From the NCBI RefSeq assembly GCF_035690525.1, contig NZ_DASSKM010000135.1, forward strand, positions 6,931-70,930: a DNA stretch of 64,000 nt. The letters run 5' to 3'. This DNA is from Salinisphaera sp035690525 (GTDB taxonomy: Bacteria > Pseudomonadota > Gammaproteobacteria > Nevskiales > Salinisphaeraceae). Made by a program: the position numbers and the translations under genes. The notes beneath the pieces are model-generated. The model was not told the origin of the DNA. It did no database searches and was given only the letters and a program-made list of their open reading frames with translations. Of the stretch, positions 17,232 to 25,656 are shown piece by piece (position 1 is the stretch's first letter; the number at the start of each line of letters is the position of its first letter).

Positions 17232-17971
17232 ATTTCCACGTCGTCATCCCGGCCCGGCTCGCCAGTACGCGTCTGCCGGGCAAAGTCCTGCGCGAGATCG
17301 CGGGCGTGCCGATGATCGAGCACGTGTGCCGGGCCGCGGCCGCGAGTTCGGCCGCTTCGGTGATCGTGGCCACGGATTCGGCGCAGATCGCGGCCGTGGC
17401 CGAGGGCGCCGGCGCGCGCGCGCTGATGACGCGCGCCGATCACGGCTGTGGCAGCGACCGCATAGCCGAGGTGGTGGCCGGCCGGGCCTGGGCCGACGAC
17501 GCGATCGTGGTCAATGTTCAGGCCGACGAGCCGATGATGCCGCCGGCGTTGATCGATCAAGTCGCCGGGGCGCTGGTCGACGACCCGGGCGCCGCCATCG
17601 CCACCGCCGCCACGCCGATCGAAACGGCCGAGGACTTCATCAACCCGAATATCGTGAAAGTGATCGCCGCCGCGGGTCGGGCGCTGTATTTCAGTCGCGC
17701 GCCGATTCCGTTTCAACGCGATGGCGACAACACCGACTTGGCCGGCATGGCGCGCCGTCATCTGGGCATCTACGCCTATCGTGTGGCCGCCCTGCGCGCG
17801 TTTGCCGCGGCGCCGCCGGGGCGGTTGGAGCGCTGCGAATCGCTGGAACAGCTCCGGGCCTTCGAGATCGGCCTGCCGATCGCTCTGGTCGACGCGGTCG
17901 CCCTGCCGGGCCCGGGGGTGGATACCGAAGCCGATCTCGCCCTCGTCGAACGCAAAATGCAACGCACATGA
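17228..17971 (+). CDS. kdsB: 3-deoxy-manno-octulosonate cytidylyltransferase KdsB
   Basis: A 247-residue enzyme that activates KDO as CMP-KDO for lipopolysaccharide inner core synthesis. The N-terminus FHVVIPARLASTRLPGKVL is the nucleotide-binding signature. VNVQADEPMMPPALIDQV, YFSRAPIPFQRD and HLGIYAYRVAALRAF are further family blocks. It is translationally coupled on both sides: ATGA overlaps with lpxK upstream and with the phosphatase gene downstream. Confidence 0.97.
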   Translation: MNFHVVIPARLASTRLPGKVLREIAGVPMIEHVCRAAAASSAASVIVATDSAQIAAVAEGAGARALMTRADHGCGSDRIAEVVAGRAWADDAIVVNVQADEPMMPPALIDQVAGALVDDPGAAIATAATPIETAEDFINPNIVKVIAAAGRALYFSRAPIPFQRDGDNTDLAGMARRHLGIYAYRVAALRAFAAAPPGRLERCESLEQLRAFEIGLPIALVDAVALPGPGVDTEADLALVERKMQRT

Positions 17972-18471
17972 CCAACCCAAGCGCCGAAATCCGTGTCCTG
18001 TTCGTGTGTCTTGGCAATATTTGTCGTTCGCCGACCGCCGAAGCCATCATGCGCCAACGTCTGCAAGCCGCCGGGCTCGCCGACCGCGTGCGGGTGGACT
18101 CGGCCGGAACCGGGCCTTGGCACGTGGGCGATCCGCCGGATCGGCGGGCCAGGGACGCGGCGGCCGGGCGGGGCTACGATATGAGCGCGTTACGCGGACG
18201 TCAGGTCGCGCCGGCCGATCTCGCCGCCTTCGATTACCTGATCGCGATGGATGAGGGTAATCGGGCCGATCTTTGCGCACTGGCCGGCGGGCGCGGCGAG
18301 TTGCTCGAGCGCATCGCGCTGCTCGGCGACTTCAGCCCCATACACGCGGGGCAGCCGGTGGGCGACCCCTACTACGGCGGCCCGAACGGTTTCGAACGCG
18401 TGCTCGACATGATCGAAACCTGCGTCGAGGGCCTGATCGCCGATATCCGCGCGCGCCTCGACACAGCGTAA
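17968..18471 (+). CDS. Low-molecular-weight protein-tyrosine phosphatase
   Basis: A 167-residue cysteine phosphatase. The CX5R loop is near the N-terminus (VLFVCLGNICRSPTAEAIM; Cys14 to Arg20), and the general-acid aspartate lies in VGDPYYGG near the end. Members of this family dephosphorylate protein tyrosines, often bacterial tyrosine kinases in polysaccharide export. The same gene follows kdsB in Pseudomonas. ATG 17968 overlaps the kdsB stop. The final A of its TAA stop is also the first base of the downstream repeat copy B, so the element inserted right at the end of the gene. Confidence 0.93.
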   Translation: MTNPSAEIRVLFVCLGNICRSPTAEAIMRQRLQAAGLADRVRVDSAGTGPWHVGDPPDRRARDAAAGRGYDMSALRGRQVAPADLAAFDYLIAMDEGNRADLCALAGGRGELLERIALLGDFSPIHAGQPVGDPYYGGPNGFERVLDMIETCVEGLIADIRARLDTA

Positions 18472-18638
18472 TACCAACCCTCATAAAGATTGATCGATCT
18501 TCATGAAGCCAGAATTCGTCCGCAAATGAACGCTAATAAACGCGAATGAAAGCGAGGAAAGCGCATAAGCGCGTCTTATTCGCGTTTATTAGCGGACTGT
18601 TTTTTGGCCGGTAGGTCATTGCTTTTGCAGGTTGGTAT
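18471..18638. repeat. MITE-like palindromic repeat, copy B
   Basis: This 168-bp copy of the element at 3374-3549 lies in the same orientation. It has the same ATACCAACC and GGTTGGTAT ends and the same flanking TAA on both sides. Its interior contains a perfect 17-base inverted repeat, CGCTAATAAACGCGAAT and ATTCGCGTTTATTAGCG, so this copy folds better than copy A. It separates the phosphatase gene from the convergent rne gene and could act as a transcription terminator for either. Confidence 0.82.
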
Positions 18639-18640
18639 AA

Positions 18641-18671
18641 CGCCGGCGCCCGGCCGAACCGGGCGTTGGCG
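18641..18671 (-). terminator. GC-rich hairpin after rne (possible terminator)
   Basis: CGCCGGCGCCCGG and CCGGGCGTTGGCG pair over 13 positions (two as G-U) around a 5-base loop, 12 bases past the rne stop. The following sequence on the minus strand is not T-rich, so intrinsic termination is uncertain. Confidence 0.35.
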
Positions 18672-18682
18672 CTGAGCCGGGA

Positions 18683-21600
18683 TCAGCTCGATTTGCCGTG
18701 CTCGGCCGCGGGTTTATCGGCCGCGGCTTGCGTAGCGGCTTCGGTATCCTTGTTGTGGTCCGGGCTTTCTTCGGCGTCGTTTGCGGTGGCGCCGCGGGTT
18801 TCGATCTGCTTGAGCTTGCGCTCGGCCTTTTTTGGCGCCTGATCATCGACCACGCTCGCCGCTTTGGCGCGCGGCTCGGCTTCGGCCATCGGCTCGTCGT
18901 CCGCGGCCCGTACCGTGGTATCGGCGGTGTCGTCGATCGCGGTGTCGTCGACATCGGTCTGCGATTTAGCCGCGTCCGCCGTCGTTTCGACCTGCTTTAG
19001 CTTCGCGGTCGAGGGCCGGCTGGCCTGGGCGTTTGGCGGCGCCGCGTCCGCGTTCTTGTCGGCGTCGTGTTCGCCGGGCGCTTGCGGGGACGGCTTGGCC
19101 GCCGGCTCGCGGCCGGTCCCGGACTCGACTTTAGCCTGGTCTTTCGCATTGGCTTCGGCATTCTCGGCGCCCGTAGCCGCCGCGGGCGTTTCGACTGCCG
19201 CCGCTTGGTCCTGGTCCTGGCTTTGGTTGTCCTTGGCGTCGTCGACGGCCGAGTCCTTGCGCTTCGACCGGCTGCGCTTGGGCCGGGTCTTTTGCGGCTT
19301 GTTTTCGTCCTCGGTCTCTGGCTTTTGTTCGGCCTGTGCGCCGGAACGGGTGACGGCGTCGTCGTCGCGCATTGCCGCGTCGCCGTGGCGGCTGCTGGCG
19401 CTGCGCGCGTTTTCGCTGGCGGTCACCGCGGACCAGGGCTTTTCCTCGACTTCGGGCAACTCGGCGCCGGACTTGCGCTTCGGTTCGCTGTTCTCGCTCC
19501 CGCGCTTGTCGGCCTTAGTCTTGTCTTCGGTCTGGTCTTTGGTCTCGGACGCCGTTTCACCGTTGTCGGGTCGCTCGTCGGTCGACGGGGAAGTCTCGCG
19601 CCGAGGCTGTTTTTGTTGCCCGGCGTTGTCGGCCGCGGCCTTTTTGTCCGACGGGGACGACGGCTTGTCTTCGCGCTTTTCGTTTTCCGCCGAGCCGGTG
19701 TCGTCGGGCCCGGCGCGCTCGGCCGTATCGTCGCCGCCGGCCTGATTCTGGTTGTCGGTATCGCTCGCGTCGGTGTTGTTGCGCTTGCGCCCGCCTCGGC
19801 GGCCGCGCCCGCCCCGGCGGCGTCGGCGGCCGCGCTTGGCCTCGCCCGAGTTGCTGTCCTGGTGGCTTTCGTCCGACTGGGCGCGATTCGCGGCCTCGGA
19901 TGTATCGGCGCGGTCGTCGCTCTTGCGCTGATCGCGGCTGTTTGTTTGGCCGCCGCCGCGCTGATCGTTTTCGTTGCGCTTGGCCTGCGTGTTGTCGTCC
20001 TTGTTCGGTTGGTCGTTCTTCTGCGATTGCCCGGCGCCGCGTTTCGCCTCGGTCGGGTTGCCGCTGTTCTTCCGGCTGCCTGCGGCGGCCGGCTTTTCGG
20101 TTTGCTTCGCGGTGTCGTTCGCGGGCTTGTCCGACCCTTGGGCGGCGTTTTCGCCGTTGCGGCTACGGTTGCGTCCGCCGCGACGGCGCGTGCGGCCACG
20201 GCCGTTACCGGTGCCGCGGGCTTCATTATCATCGCCCGTCTTGTCGCCGCGCGCGCCGGCGTTCGCGCCGCCGGCGCGCGAGGGCGGGCGCGCCGGTGCG
20301 GCGTCTTCGTTACGTTTGTCGGCGGTGGTCTTTCGAGTCGTTGCCCCGCGGCCGGTCGGTCCGGATTCGGGCAGGCCGTCGGTTTCGCCGCCGAAGATAC
20401 GGCGCAGCGCATCCCAGAGCTGTTGCCAGGCCGTCATGGTGACAGCCGGAGGATGCATCGCGGGTGGCTCGTTGCTGCCGCCACGCTCGATTACCGGCGC
20501 TTCGGGGCGCACTACGCGCTTGACCGCGGGCTCTTCGCGCGCCGTGCTCGCGCCGTTGTGATGTTCCGGCTCGGCCGGTTTTTCGATATCGACCTGGGTG
20601 TCGATTTTGTAGCTGGCGGCGTTGTTGTCTTCCTCGGCGAGCTGATCGCCGCGGACCCGTTTGATCTCGTAGTGCGGGGTCTCGAGTTCGGTGTTCGGCA
20701 CGAGCGTGATACGCGTCCCGGCGCGGCTCTCGACATCGGCCAGATCGCCGCGTTTCTCGTTGAGCAGGAAGCCGGCGACCGGGATCGGCAACTGCACGAT
20801 CACGCGGCCGGTGCCGGGCTTCATCGCTTCTTCTTCGAGCAGGCGGAGGATCGACAGCGACAGCGATTCCACGCTGCGGATCGAGCCGCGGCCCAGGCAG
20901 CGCGGGCACACTTGGCTGGAATATTCGGACAACGACGGCTTCAAGCGCTGGCGCGACATTTCGAGCAGGCCGAAGCGCGAGATACGTCCGATTTGCACCC
21001 GCGCGCGATCGACCTTGGCCGCCTGCTTGAGTCGGTTCTCGACCTCGCGCTGATTCTTGGCGCTCTCCATGTCGATGAAGTCGATCACCACCAGCCCGCC
21101 GAGATCGCGGATGCGCAGCTGGCGGGCGATCTCCTCGGCGGCCTCGACGTTGGTATTGAACGCGGTTTCCTCGATCCCCGCGCCCTTGGTCGCGCGTGCC
21201 GAGTTGATGTCGACCGAGGTCATGGCCTCGGTATGGTCGATCACGATCGAGCCGCCGGAGGGCAGGGTGACCTCGCGTTCGAAAGCGGACTCGATCTGCG
21301 ACTCGACCTGGAAACGCGAGAACAGGGGCGTTTCGTCGGTGTATTTTTTGAGCTTGCCCAGCGCATGCGGCATGACCTGCTGCATGAATTCGCGGCCGGT
21401 CTCATAGACATCCGGCTGATCGATAAGCACTTCGCCGATGTCGTCGCGCAGATAGTCGCGCAGCGCGCGGATGATGACGTTGGATTCCTGATAGATCAGG
21501 AACGGCGCCTTGCGCTCGGCGGCGGCCTCGTTGATCGCTTTCCAGACCTGGGCCAGATAATCCAGGTCCCACTGCAGTTCCTCGGCGCAGCGGCCGACGC

Positions 21601-22120
21601 CGGCGGTGCGCACGATCACGCCCATGCCGTTCGGCACCTGTACTTCGTTGAGCGCCTCGCGCAGTTCGTCGCGTTCCTCGCCTTCGATGCGGCGCGACAC
21701 GCCCCCGGCTCGCGGGTTATTGGGCATGAGCACGAGATAGCGCCCGGCGAGGCTGATATAGGTGGTCAGCGCCGCACCCTTGTTGCCGCGCTCTTCCTTT
21801 TCGACCTGAACGATGACTTCCTGGCCTTCCTGTAGGCTGGACTTGCCGTTGTTTTGGCCGTTGTTTTGGCCGCCATCGGCCTTGCCGAAATAGGATTTGG
21901 CGACTTCTTTAAGCGGCAGGAAGCCGTGGCGGTTGCCGCCGTAATCGATGAACGCGGCTTCGAGGCTCGGTTCGACCCGGGTTACGCGACCTTTGTAGAC
22001 GTTGGCTTTGCGCTGTTCTCTGGAGCCGACCTCGATGTCGAGGTCATGCAGTTTCTGTCCATCGACGATGGCCACACGCAGTTCTTCCGACTGGGTGGCG
22101 TTGACCAAAATACGTTTCAT
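18683..22120 (-). CDS. rne: Ribonuclease E
   Basis: A 1145-residue endoribonuclease, scaffold of the RNA degradosome. ATG 22120 gives the universal start MKRILVNATQSEELRVAIVDG. The S1 domain follows (VYKGRVTRVEPSLEAAFIDYG). The catalytic aspartates are in EAMTSVDINSARAT and VVIDFIDME, and the zinc-link cysteines in CPRCLGRG. From about residue 520 onward the protein is low-complexity and highly charged, with stretches such as RGRRRRRGGRGRRGGRK and many Asp/Glu/Lys/Ala runs. That is the disordered RNA- and protein-binding scaffold and is poorly conserved between species. Divergent from rluC, with about 310 bases between the two starts. Confidence 0.97.
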   Translation of the reverse strand: MKRILVNATQSEELRVAIVDGQKLHDLDIEVGSREQRKANVYKGRVTRVEPSLEAAFIDYGGNRHGFLPLKEVAKSYFGKADGGQNNGQNNGKSSLQEGQEVIVQVEKEERGNKGAALTTYISLAGRYLVLMPNNPRAGGVSRRIEGEERDELREALNEVQVPNGMGVIVRTAGVGRCAEELQWDLDYLAQVWKAINEAAAERKAPFLIYQESNVIIRALRDYLRDDIGEVLIDQPDVYETGREFMQQVMPHALGKLKKYTDETPLFSRFQVESQIESAFEREVTLPSGGSIVIDHTEAMTSVDINSARATKGAGIEETAFNTNVEAAEEIARQLRIRDLGGLVVIDFIDMESAKNQREVENRLKQAAKVDRARVQIGRISRFGLLEMSRQRLKPSLSEYSSQVCPRCLGRGSIRSVESLSLSILRLLEEEAMKPGTGRVIVQLPIPVAGFLLNEKRGDLADVESRAGTRITLVPNTELETPHYEIKRVRGDQLAEEDNNAASYKIDTQVDIEKPAEPEHHNGASTAREEPAVKRVVRPEAPVIERGGSNEPPAMHPPAVTMTAWQQLWDALRRIFGGETDGLPESGPTGRGATTRKTTADKRNEDAAPARPPSRAGGANAGARGDKTGDDNEARGTGNGRGRTRRRGGRNRSRNGENAAQGSDKPANDTAKQTEKPAAAGSRKNSGNPTEAKRGAGQSQKNDQPNKDDNTQAKRNENDQRGGGQTNSRDQRKSDDRADTSEAANRAQSDESHQDSNSGEAKRGRRRRRGGRGRRGGRKRNNTDASDTDNQNQAGGDDTAERAGPDDTGSAENEKREDKPSSPSDKKAAADNAGQQKQPRRETSPSTDERPDNGETASETKDQTEDKTKADKRGSENSEPKRKSGAELPEVEEKPWSAVTASENARSASSRHGDAAMRDDDAVTRSGAQAEQKPETEDENKPQKTRPKRSRSKRKDSAVDDAKDNQSQDQDQAAAVETPAAATGAENAEANAKDQAKVESGTGREPAAKPSPQAPGEHDADKNADAAPPNAQASRPSTAKLKQVETTADAAKSQTDVDDTAIDDTADTTVRAADDEPMAEAEPRAKAASVVDDQAPKKAERKLKQIETRGATANDAEESPDHNKDTEAATQAAADKPAAEHGKSS

Positions 22121-22157
22121 TGAATGGAATCCGGTGGCGCGCTCGACTGGCGACGCG

Positions 22158-22235
22158 GGCCGCGCGCGTATGGACGCGCGGCCACGCAATCGACCGCAAC
22201 GTATTCCGCGCGCGCTCGCCGCCCATCGCGGCGAG
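22158..22235 (-). promoter_or_regulatory. Two stable stem-loops in the rne leader region
   Basis: Stem 1 pairs GGCCGCGCG (22158-22166) with CGCGCGGCC (22175-22183). Stem 2 pairs CTCGCCGC (22215-22222) with GCGGCGAG (22228-22235). Both lie 38-115 bases upstream of the rne start codon. In E. coli the rne 5' leader carries hairpins through which RNase E represses its own mRNA, and these may play the same part. The remaining intergenic sequence to 22432 shows no confident promoter. Confidence 0.45.
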
Positions 22236-22432
22236 CAGAAGGGGGATTACGAAGGTCAGACAGGAGCGCATTAGATGAATGGATGACTCGATACTCGGGA
22301 ACCGCCGTGCCGGCAAGCCGTGGTAGGCTTTACGCGCTTAAGCACCGGCGTGTTCGAAATGACTGTCGGTCGGCGCTCGCTGGCAACATCAACTTTTGAC
22401 GTACCGCGTATGCGCGACCTTGGGAGTGTAAT

Positions 22433-23377
22433 CTGACATCGCAGCGGCCTCAAGTACGACACGTTCGCGTGCATGCCGACGATACCGGCATGCGGCTGGA
22501 TAATTTTTTGCTGCGCGTGTTCAAAAACGTGCCCAAGTCGCGCGTTTACAAAATCATCCGCAGCGGCGAAGTGCGCGTGAACAAGGGCCGCGCCAAGCCC
22601 GGCACGCGTCTTGCCGAGTCCGATGATGTGCGCATCCCGCCGGTCCGCCAGCCGATCAAGGCGAGCCCGGGGCGTCCGCCCGACGCCTTGATGCACAAGG
22701 TCCGGTCCGCGATCGTGGCCGAGACCGCGGATTATCTTCTGTTCGCCAAGCCGGCGGGCCTGGCTGTGCACGCCGGCAGCGGCCTGCGTTTCGGGTTGAT
22801 CGAAGTGCTGCGTGCGGCCCGCCCGGGCGAATACTTCGAACTCGTGCATCGGCTCGACCGCCAGACCAGCGGCTGTCTGCTGATCGCGCGTTCGCGCGCC
22901 GCGCTCGACGATCTGCGCGCCGGGCTCAACGACGCAGCGGCGAATAAGCGCTATGTGGCGCTGGTCGAGGGGCGCTGGCCGCACGGCGCGATCGAGGTGG
23001 ATGCGCCGTTGTCGCGCGACATCGAGCGCGCCGGCGAGCGCGTGGTGACCGTCGATCGCGTCGGCGGGCGGGCCAGCCTGTCGTATTTCCGGCCGGTGGC
23101 GTTCTATCGCGACGCCACGCGCATGGACGTGGCGATCCGCACCGGCCGCACGCATCAGATTCGCGTGCACGCCGCGCACTGTGGGCATCCGGTCGCCGCC
23201 GACGATAAATACGGCCCCAACGCCCGGGCCTCGGTATGGCGCGAGCGCGGTCTGAACCGGTTGGCGCTGCATGCGGCTTCGGTGACACTGGATTTTCGCG
23301 GCGTGCGGCATTGCTTTAATGCGCCGCTGGCGGACGATCTCGTCGCGGTCATCGACCGGCTGAGCGGTGTGGGATGA
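22433..23377 (+). CDS. rluC: Ribosomal large subunit pseudouridine synthase C
   Basis: A 314-residue enzyme that forms pseudouridine at 955, 2504 and 2580 of 23S rRNA in E. coli. It has an N-terminal S4 domain (MRLDNFLLRVFKNVPKSRVY, then RSGEVRVNKGRAKPG) and a catalytic domain with HRLDRQTSG, which holds the catalytic Asp, and GRTHQIRVH. The first ATG/GTG/TTG-type codon is GTG 22469, but it would remove the conserved first strand. CTG 22433 restores it (TSQRPQVRHVRVHADDTG) and sits six bases after GGGAG. No other start codon fits, so I use CTG. The stop overlaps the HAD gene by four bases. Confidence 0.9.
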   Translation: MTSQRPQVRHVRVHADDTGMRLDNFLLRVFKNVPKSRVYKIIRSGEVRVNKGRAKPGTRLAESDDVRIPPVRQPIKASPGRPPDALMHKVRSAIVAETADYLLFAKPAGLAVHAGSGLRFGLIEVLRAARPGEYFELVHRLDRQTSGCLLIARSRAALDDLRAGLNDAAANKRYVALVEGRWPHGAIEVDAPLSRDIERAGERVVTVDRVGGRASLSYFRPVAFYRDATRMDVAIRTGRTHQIRVHAAHCGHPVAADDKYGPNARASVWRERGLNRLALHAASVTLDFRGVRHCFNAPLADDLVAVIDRLSGVG

Positions 23378-24024
23378 AACGCGATTACGAGCTCATCATC
23401 TTCGACTGGGACGGCACGTTGATGGACTCGGCCGGCGAACTCGTGGGCACGCTACAACAGGCGATCCAGGACACGGGGTTGCCCGAGCGCACACCCGCGC
23501 AAATGCGCGAACTGGTCGGGCTCGGCATTCAGGACGTGCTGGCCCGCCTGTTCCCCGAGCTGGACCCGGCGCGCGTACGCGATCGAATCAGCCGCTACCG
23601 CCGGCGCTATGGCTGGCCACGTGCCGGGCCGCGCCTGTTCGAGGGCGCGCGCGATGCGCTCGAAGAACTGAGCGTGCGGGGCTTCGAGCTGGCCGTGGCC
23701 ACCGGCAAGAACCGGCGCGGGCTGGACCGGGCGATGCAGGCCACCGGATCGCGGCCCCTGTTCCGGATCACCCGCTGCGCAGACGAATCGGTGCCCAAGC
23801 CCGCACCCAACATGATCGCCGACATCCTGTTGCGCACCGCAACCGAACCCGAAGCCGCGTTGATGGTCGGCGACACCGAATACGACATGGTGATGGCGCG
23901 GGCCGCCGGTATCGACGCGCTGGCCGTACGCTGCGGCGTGCACGACGAGATTCGGCTGCGTCGCGCCGGCGCGATCGACGTGATCGACGATATACGGGCA
24001 TTGCCGGTCTGGCTCGCCGGGTAG
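23374..24024 (+). CDS. HAD-family phosphatase (phosphoglycolate phosphatase-like)
   Basis: A 216-residue haloacid dehalogenase hydrolase. Motif I is IIFDWDGTLMDS with the nucleophile Asp; motif II is AVATGKNRRGLDRAM; motif III is the Lys in SVPKPAPNM; motif IV is MVGDTEYDMVMARAAG. A helical cap sits between motif I and II. It overlaps rluC, as the equivalent gene does in Pseudomonas. The substrate is unknown; phosphoglycolate or another small phosphate ester is likely. Confidence 0.9.
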   Translation: MKRDYELIIFDWDGTLMDSAGELVGTLQQAIQDTGLPERTPAQMRELVGLGIQDVLARLFPELDPARVRDRISRYRRRYGWPRAGPRLFEGARDALEELSVRGFELAVATGKNRRGLDRAMQATGSRPLFRITRCADESVPKPAPNMIADILLRTATEPEAALMVGDTEYDMVMARAAGIDALAVRCGVHDEIRLRRAGAIDVIDDIRALPVWLAG

Positions 24025-24041
24025 AGCGCCCAGGCAGCGCC

Positions 24042-24632
24042 TCAGGGCAAGGCGATGCCGGCCTCGGCGAGCAGGGCGCGTAGCCCGATCAACGGCAGCC
24101 CGACCAATGCGCTCGGATCGTTGGATTCGATCGCCGCCACCAGCGTGATGCCGAGCCCCTCGGATTTCAGGCTGCCGGCGGTGGCGGTGACATCCTCGGC
24201 GGCGACATAGCGAGCGATCTCGGCTTCGTCGAGATCGCGAAAACGGGTGGTCACCGTTTCCAGATGCAACCGGGGCTCGGCAAGGTTCGGCGCATAGACG
24301 CACAAACCGGTATGAAAAATCACGGTCTTGCCCGATTGCATCTTCAATTGTTCGCGCGCGCGGGCGGCGGTACCCGGTTTGCCGAGAATTCGCCCCTCGA
24401 CATCCGCGACCTGATCGCAGCCGATGACCACCGCGTCCGGCCGGACGGCCGCCACTTTTCCGGCCTTGCCGCGGGCAAGACGGCAGGCCAGCGCGTCGCT
24501 GGCCTCGCCGGCGCGGGCCGTTTCGTCGATATCGGGCGATATAGTCTCGAACTGTAGGCCGATCCGGTGCAGCAGCTGTCGGCGCCAGACGGAGCTAGAG
24601 GCCAGGATCACGGCAGGTTGGCGAGTGGGCAT
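24042..24632 (-). CDS. Maf-family nucleoside triphosphate pyrophosphatase (YceF-like)
   Basis: A 196-residue house-cleaning pyrophosphatase. It starts MPTRQPAVILASSSVWRRQLL, the Maf fold signature SSSxxR, followed by DIDETARAGE, VIGCDQVADVEGRILGKP and GIEGLGI-type blocks (SEGLGITLVAAIESND). The DQV and SND patterns fit the YceF subgroup, which acts on 7-methyl-GTP. The frame remains open upstream, but ATG 24632 matches the family start. It converges on the HAD gene (17-base gap) and diverges from yceD. Confidence 0.92.
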   Translation of the reverse strand: MPTRQPAVILASSSVWRRQLLHRIGLQFETISPDIDETARAGEASDALACRLARGKAGKVAAVRPDAVVIGCDQVADVEGRILGKPGTAARAREQLKMQSGKTVIFHTGLCVYAPNLAEPRLHLETVTTRFRDLDEAEIARYVAAEDVTATAGSLKSEGLGITLVAAIESNDPSALVGLPLIGLRALLAEAGIALP

Positions 24633-24757
24633 AAGAGCTTTGGGCGAAGAAAAAGATGCGGGCGAGCATAAAACAAGCCGCCCGCCGGCCCAACGTCGCG
24701 CATCGATCGGGCGAAATGCTTTGACTTGCGCCGCCGCCGTGCCTATTATCGCGCGCC

Positions 24758-25306
24758 ATGTCGTCAGGGCAGCCATTGACGCGGCAGATCGATTATCGCC
24801 GGCGGGCGCTGGACGAGGTGCTTCTGGAAGGGTATCTGACGCTCTCGGAACTGCCTCGCACGCGGGAAGTCGTGGTCGCCGATTCGGGCGCGCCGGTCGA
24901 CGTGAGGTTGGTGTTTAACGAAGATGCCCAGCGTCGGGTCGTGCTCACCGGCCGGGTACAGACAACGCTGGTGCTGGCTTGCCAACGTTGTCTGCAGCCG
25001 ACCGAAAAAGCGATCGATGCCGATGTGGCCGGGATCGTTGTCGCCGGCGACGAGGCGGCCGCGGCGGTGCCGCGTGCATGGGAGCCGATTCTGGCCGAAG
25101 GCGATATGCTCGATGTGCATGCGCTGGTCGATGACGAACTGCTGTTGGCGCTGCCGATGACCGTGCAGTGCGACCGCCCGCAATGCCGGGCGGCCTACGA
25201 CAACGACACCGAACAGGAAACGCCGGAGGACAGGCCGGCGCGCGAAAAACCGAATCCGTTCGCGGCGTTGGCATCGCTCAAGCGCGATGACGACCGGTCG
25301 CGATAA
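24758..25306 (+). CDS. yceD: DUF177 protein YceD (23S rRNA accumulation)
   Basis: A 182-residue protein of the YceD/DUF177 family, required for normal 23S rRNA levels in E. coli and plants. The conserved centre LTGRVQTTLVLACQRCLQPTE (with the CxxC pair) and the acidic C-terminal part DPLVDDELLLALPM-like (VHALVDDELLLALPMTV) are visible. It precedes rpmF by 29 bases, the near-universal yceD-rpmF pairing, and divergently faces maf. A final helix, FAALASLKR, ends the protein as in homologues. Confidence 0.93.
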   Translation: MSSGQPLTRQIDYRRRALDEVLLEGYLTLSELPRTREVVVADSGAPVDVRLVFNEDAQRRVVLTGRVQTTLVLACQRCLQPTEKAIDADVAGIVVAGDEAAAAVPRAWEPILAEGDMLDVHALVDDELLLALPMTVQCDRPQCRAAYDNDTEQETPEDRPAREKPNPFAALASLKRDDDRSR

Positions 25307-25335
25307 GACCGAACTGGACAACCGAAGGCAGTGCT

Positions 25336-25521
25336 ATGGCCGTTCAAAAGAACCGTAAATCCCGCTCCAAGCGCGACAAGCGCCGCAACACGCATGCGCG
25401 CATGAATCGTCCGACGCTGGCGATCGACCAGACGACCGGCGAAACCCACCGGCGTCACCATGTCACGCGCGACGGTTTTTATCGTGGCCGGCGCGTGGTC
25501 GAGACCAACGACGACATTTAA
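25336..25521 (+). CDS. rpmF: 50S ribosomal protein L32
   Basis: A 61-residue basic protein starting MAVQKNRKSRSKRDKRRNTH, the L32 signature, with HHVTRDGFYRGRRV toward the end. It lacks the zinc-binding CxxC pairs of some L32 paralogues, as is usual in Gammaproteobacteria. It lies between yceD and plsX, a conserved cluster joining ribosome and membrane lipid synthesis. Confidence 0.97.
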   Translation: MAVQKNRKSRSKRDKRRNTHARMNRPTLAIDQTTGETHRRHHVTRDGFYRGRRVVETNDDI

Positions 25522-25656
25522 TCGTTCAAGCGACCGATATCGTCGTATCAAGCCGGTAGTGCAGCGTCCAGGCAACGGGCGTTGCGCGCTTTTGCGTCCG
25601 GCAAAAGGCGGGGGGATGAAGCGGGTGCAGCGATTTTTCAGACCGGCGTGCCCGGC

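Noticed and set aside
19067..21835. A 922-codon open frame on the plus strand opposite rne
   Set aside because: It is the antisense shadow of rne. The composition is hydrophobic and repetitive because it mirrors the charged low-complexity tail, and no domain is recognisable.
22396..22432. TTGACG and TGTAAT as an rluC promoter
   Set aside because: The two boxes are 25 bases apart, too far for a sigma-70 promoter.
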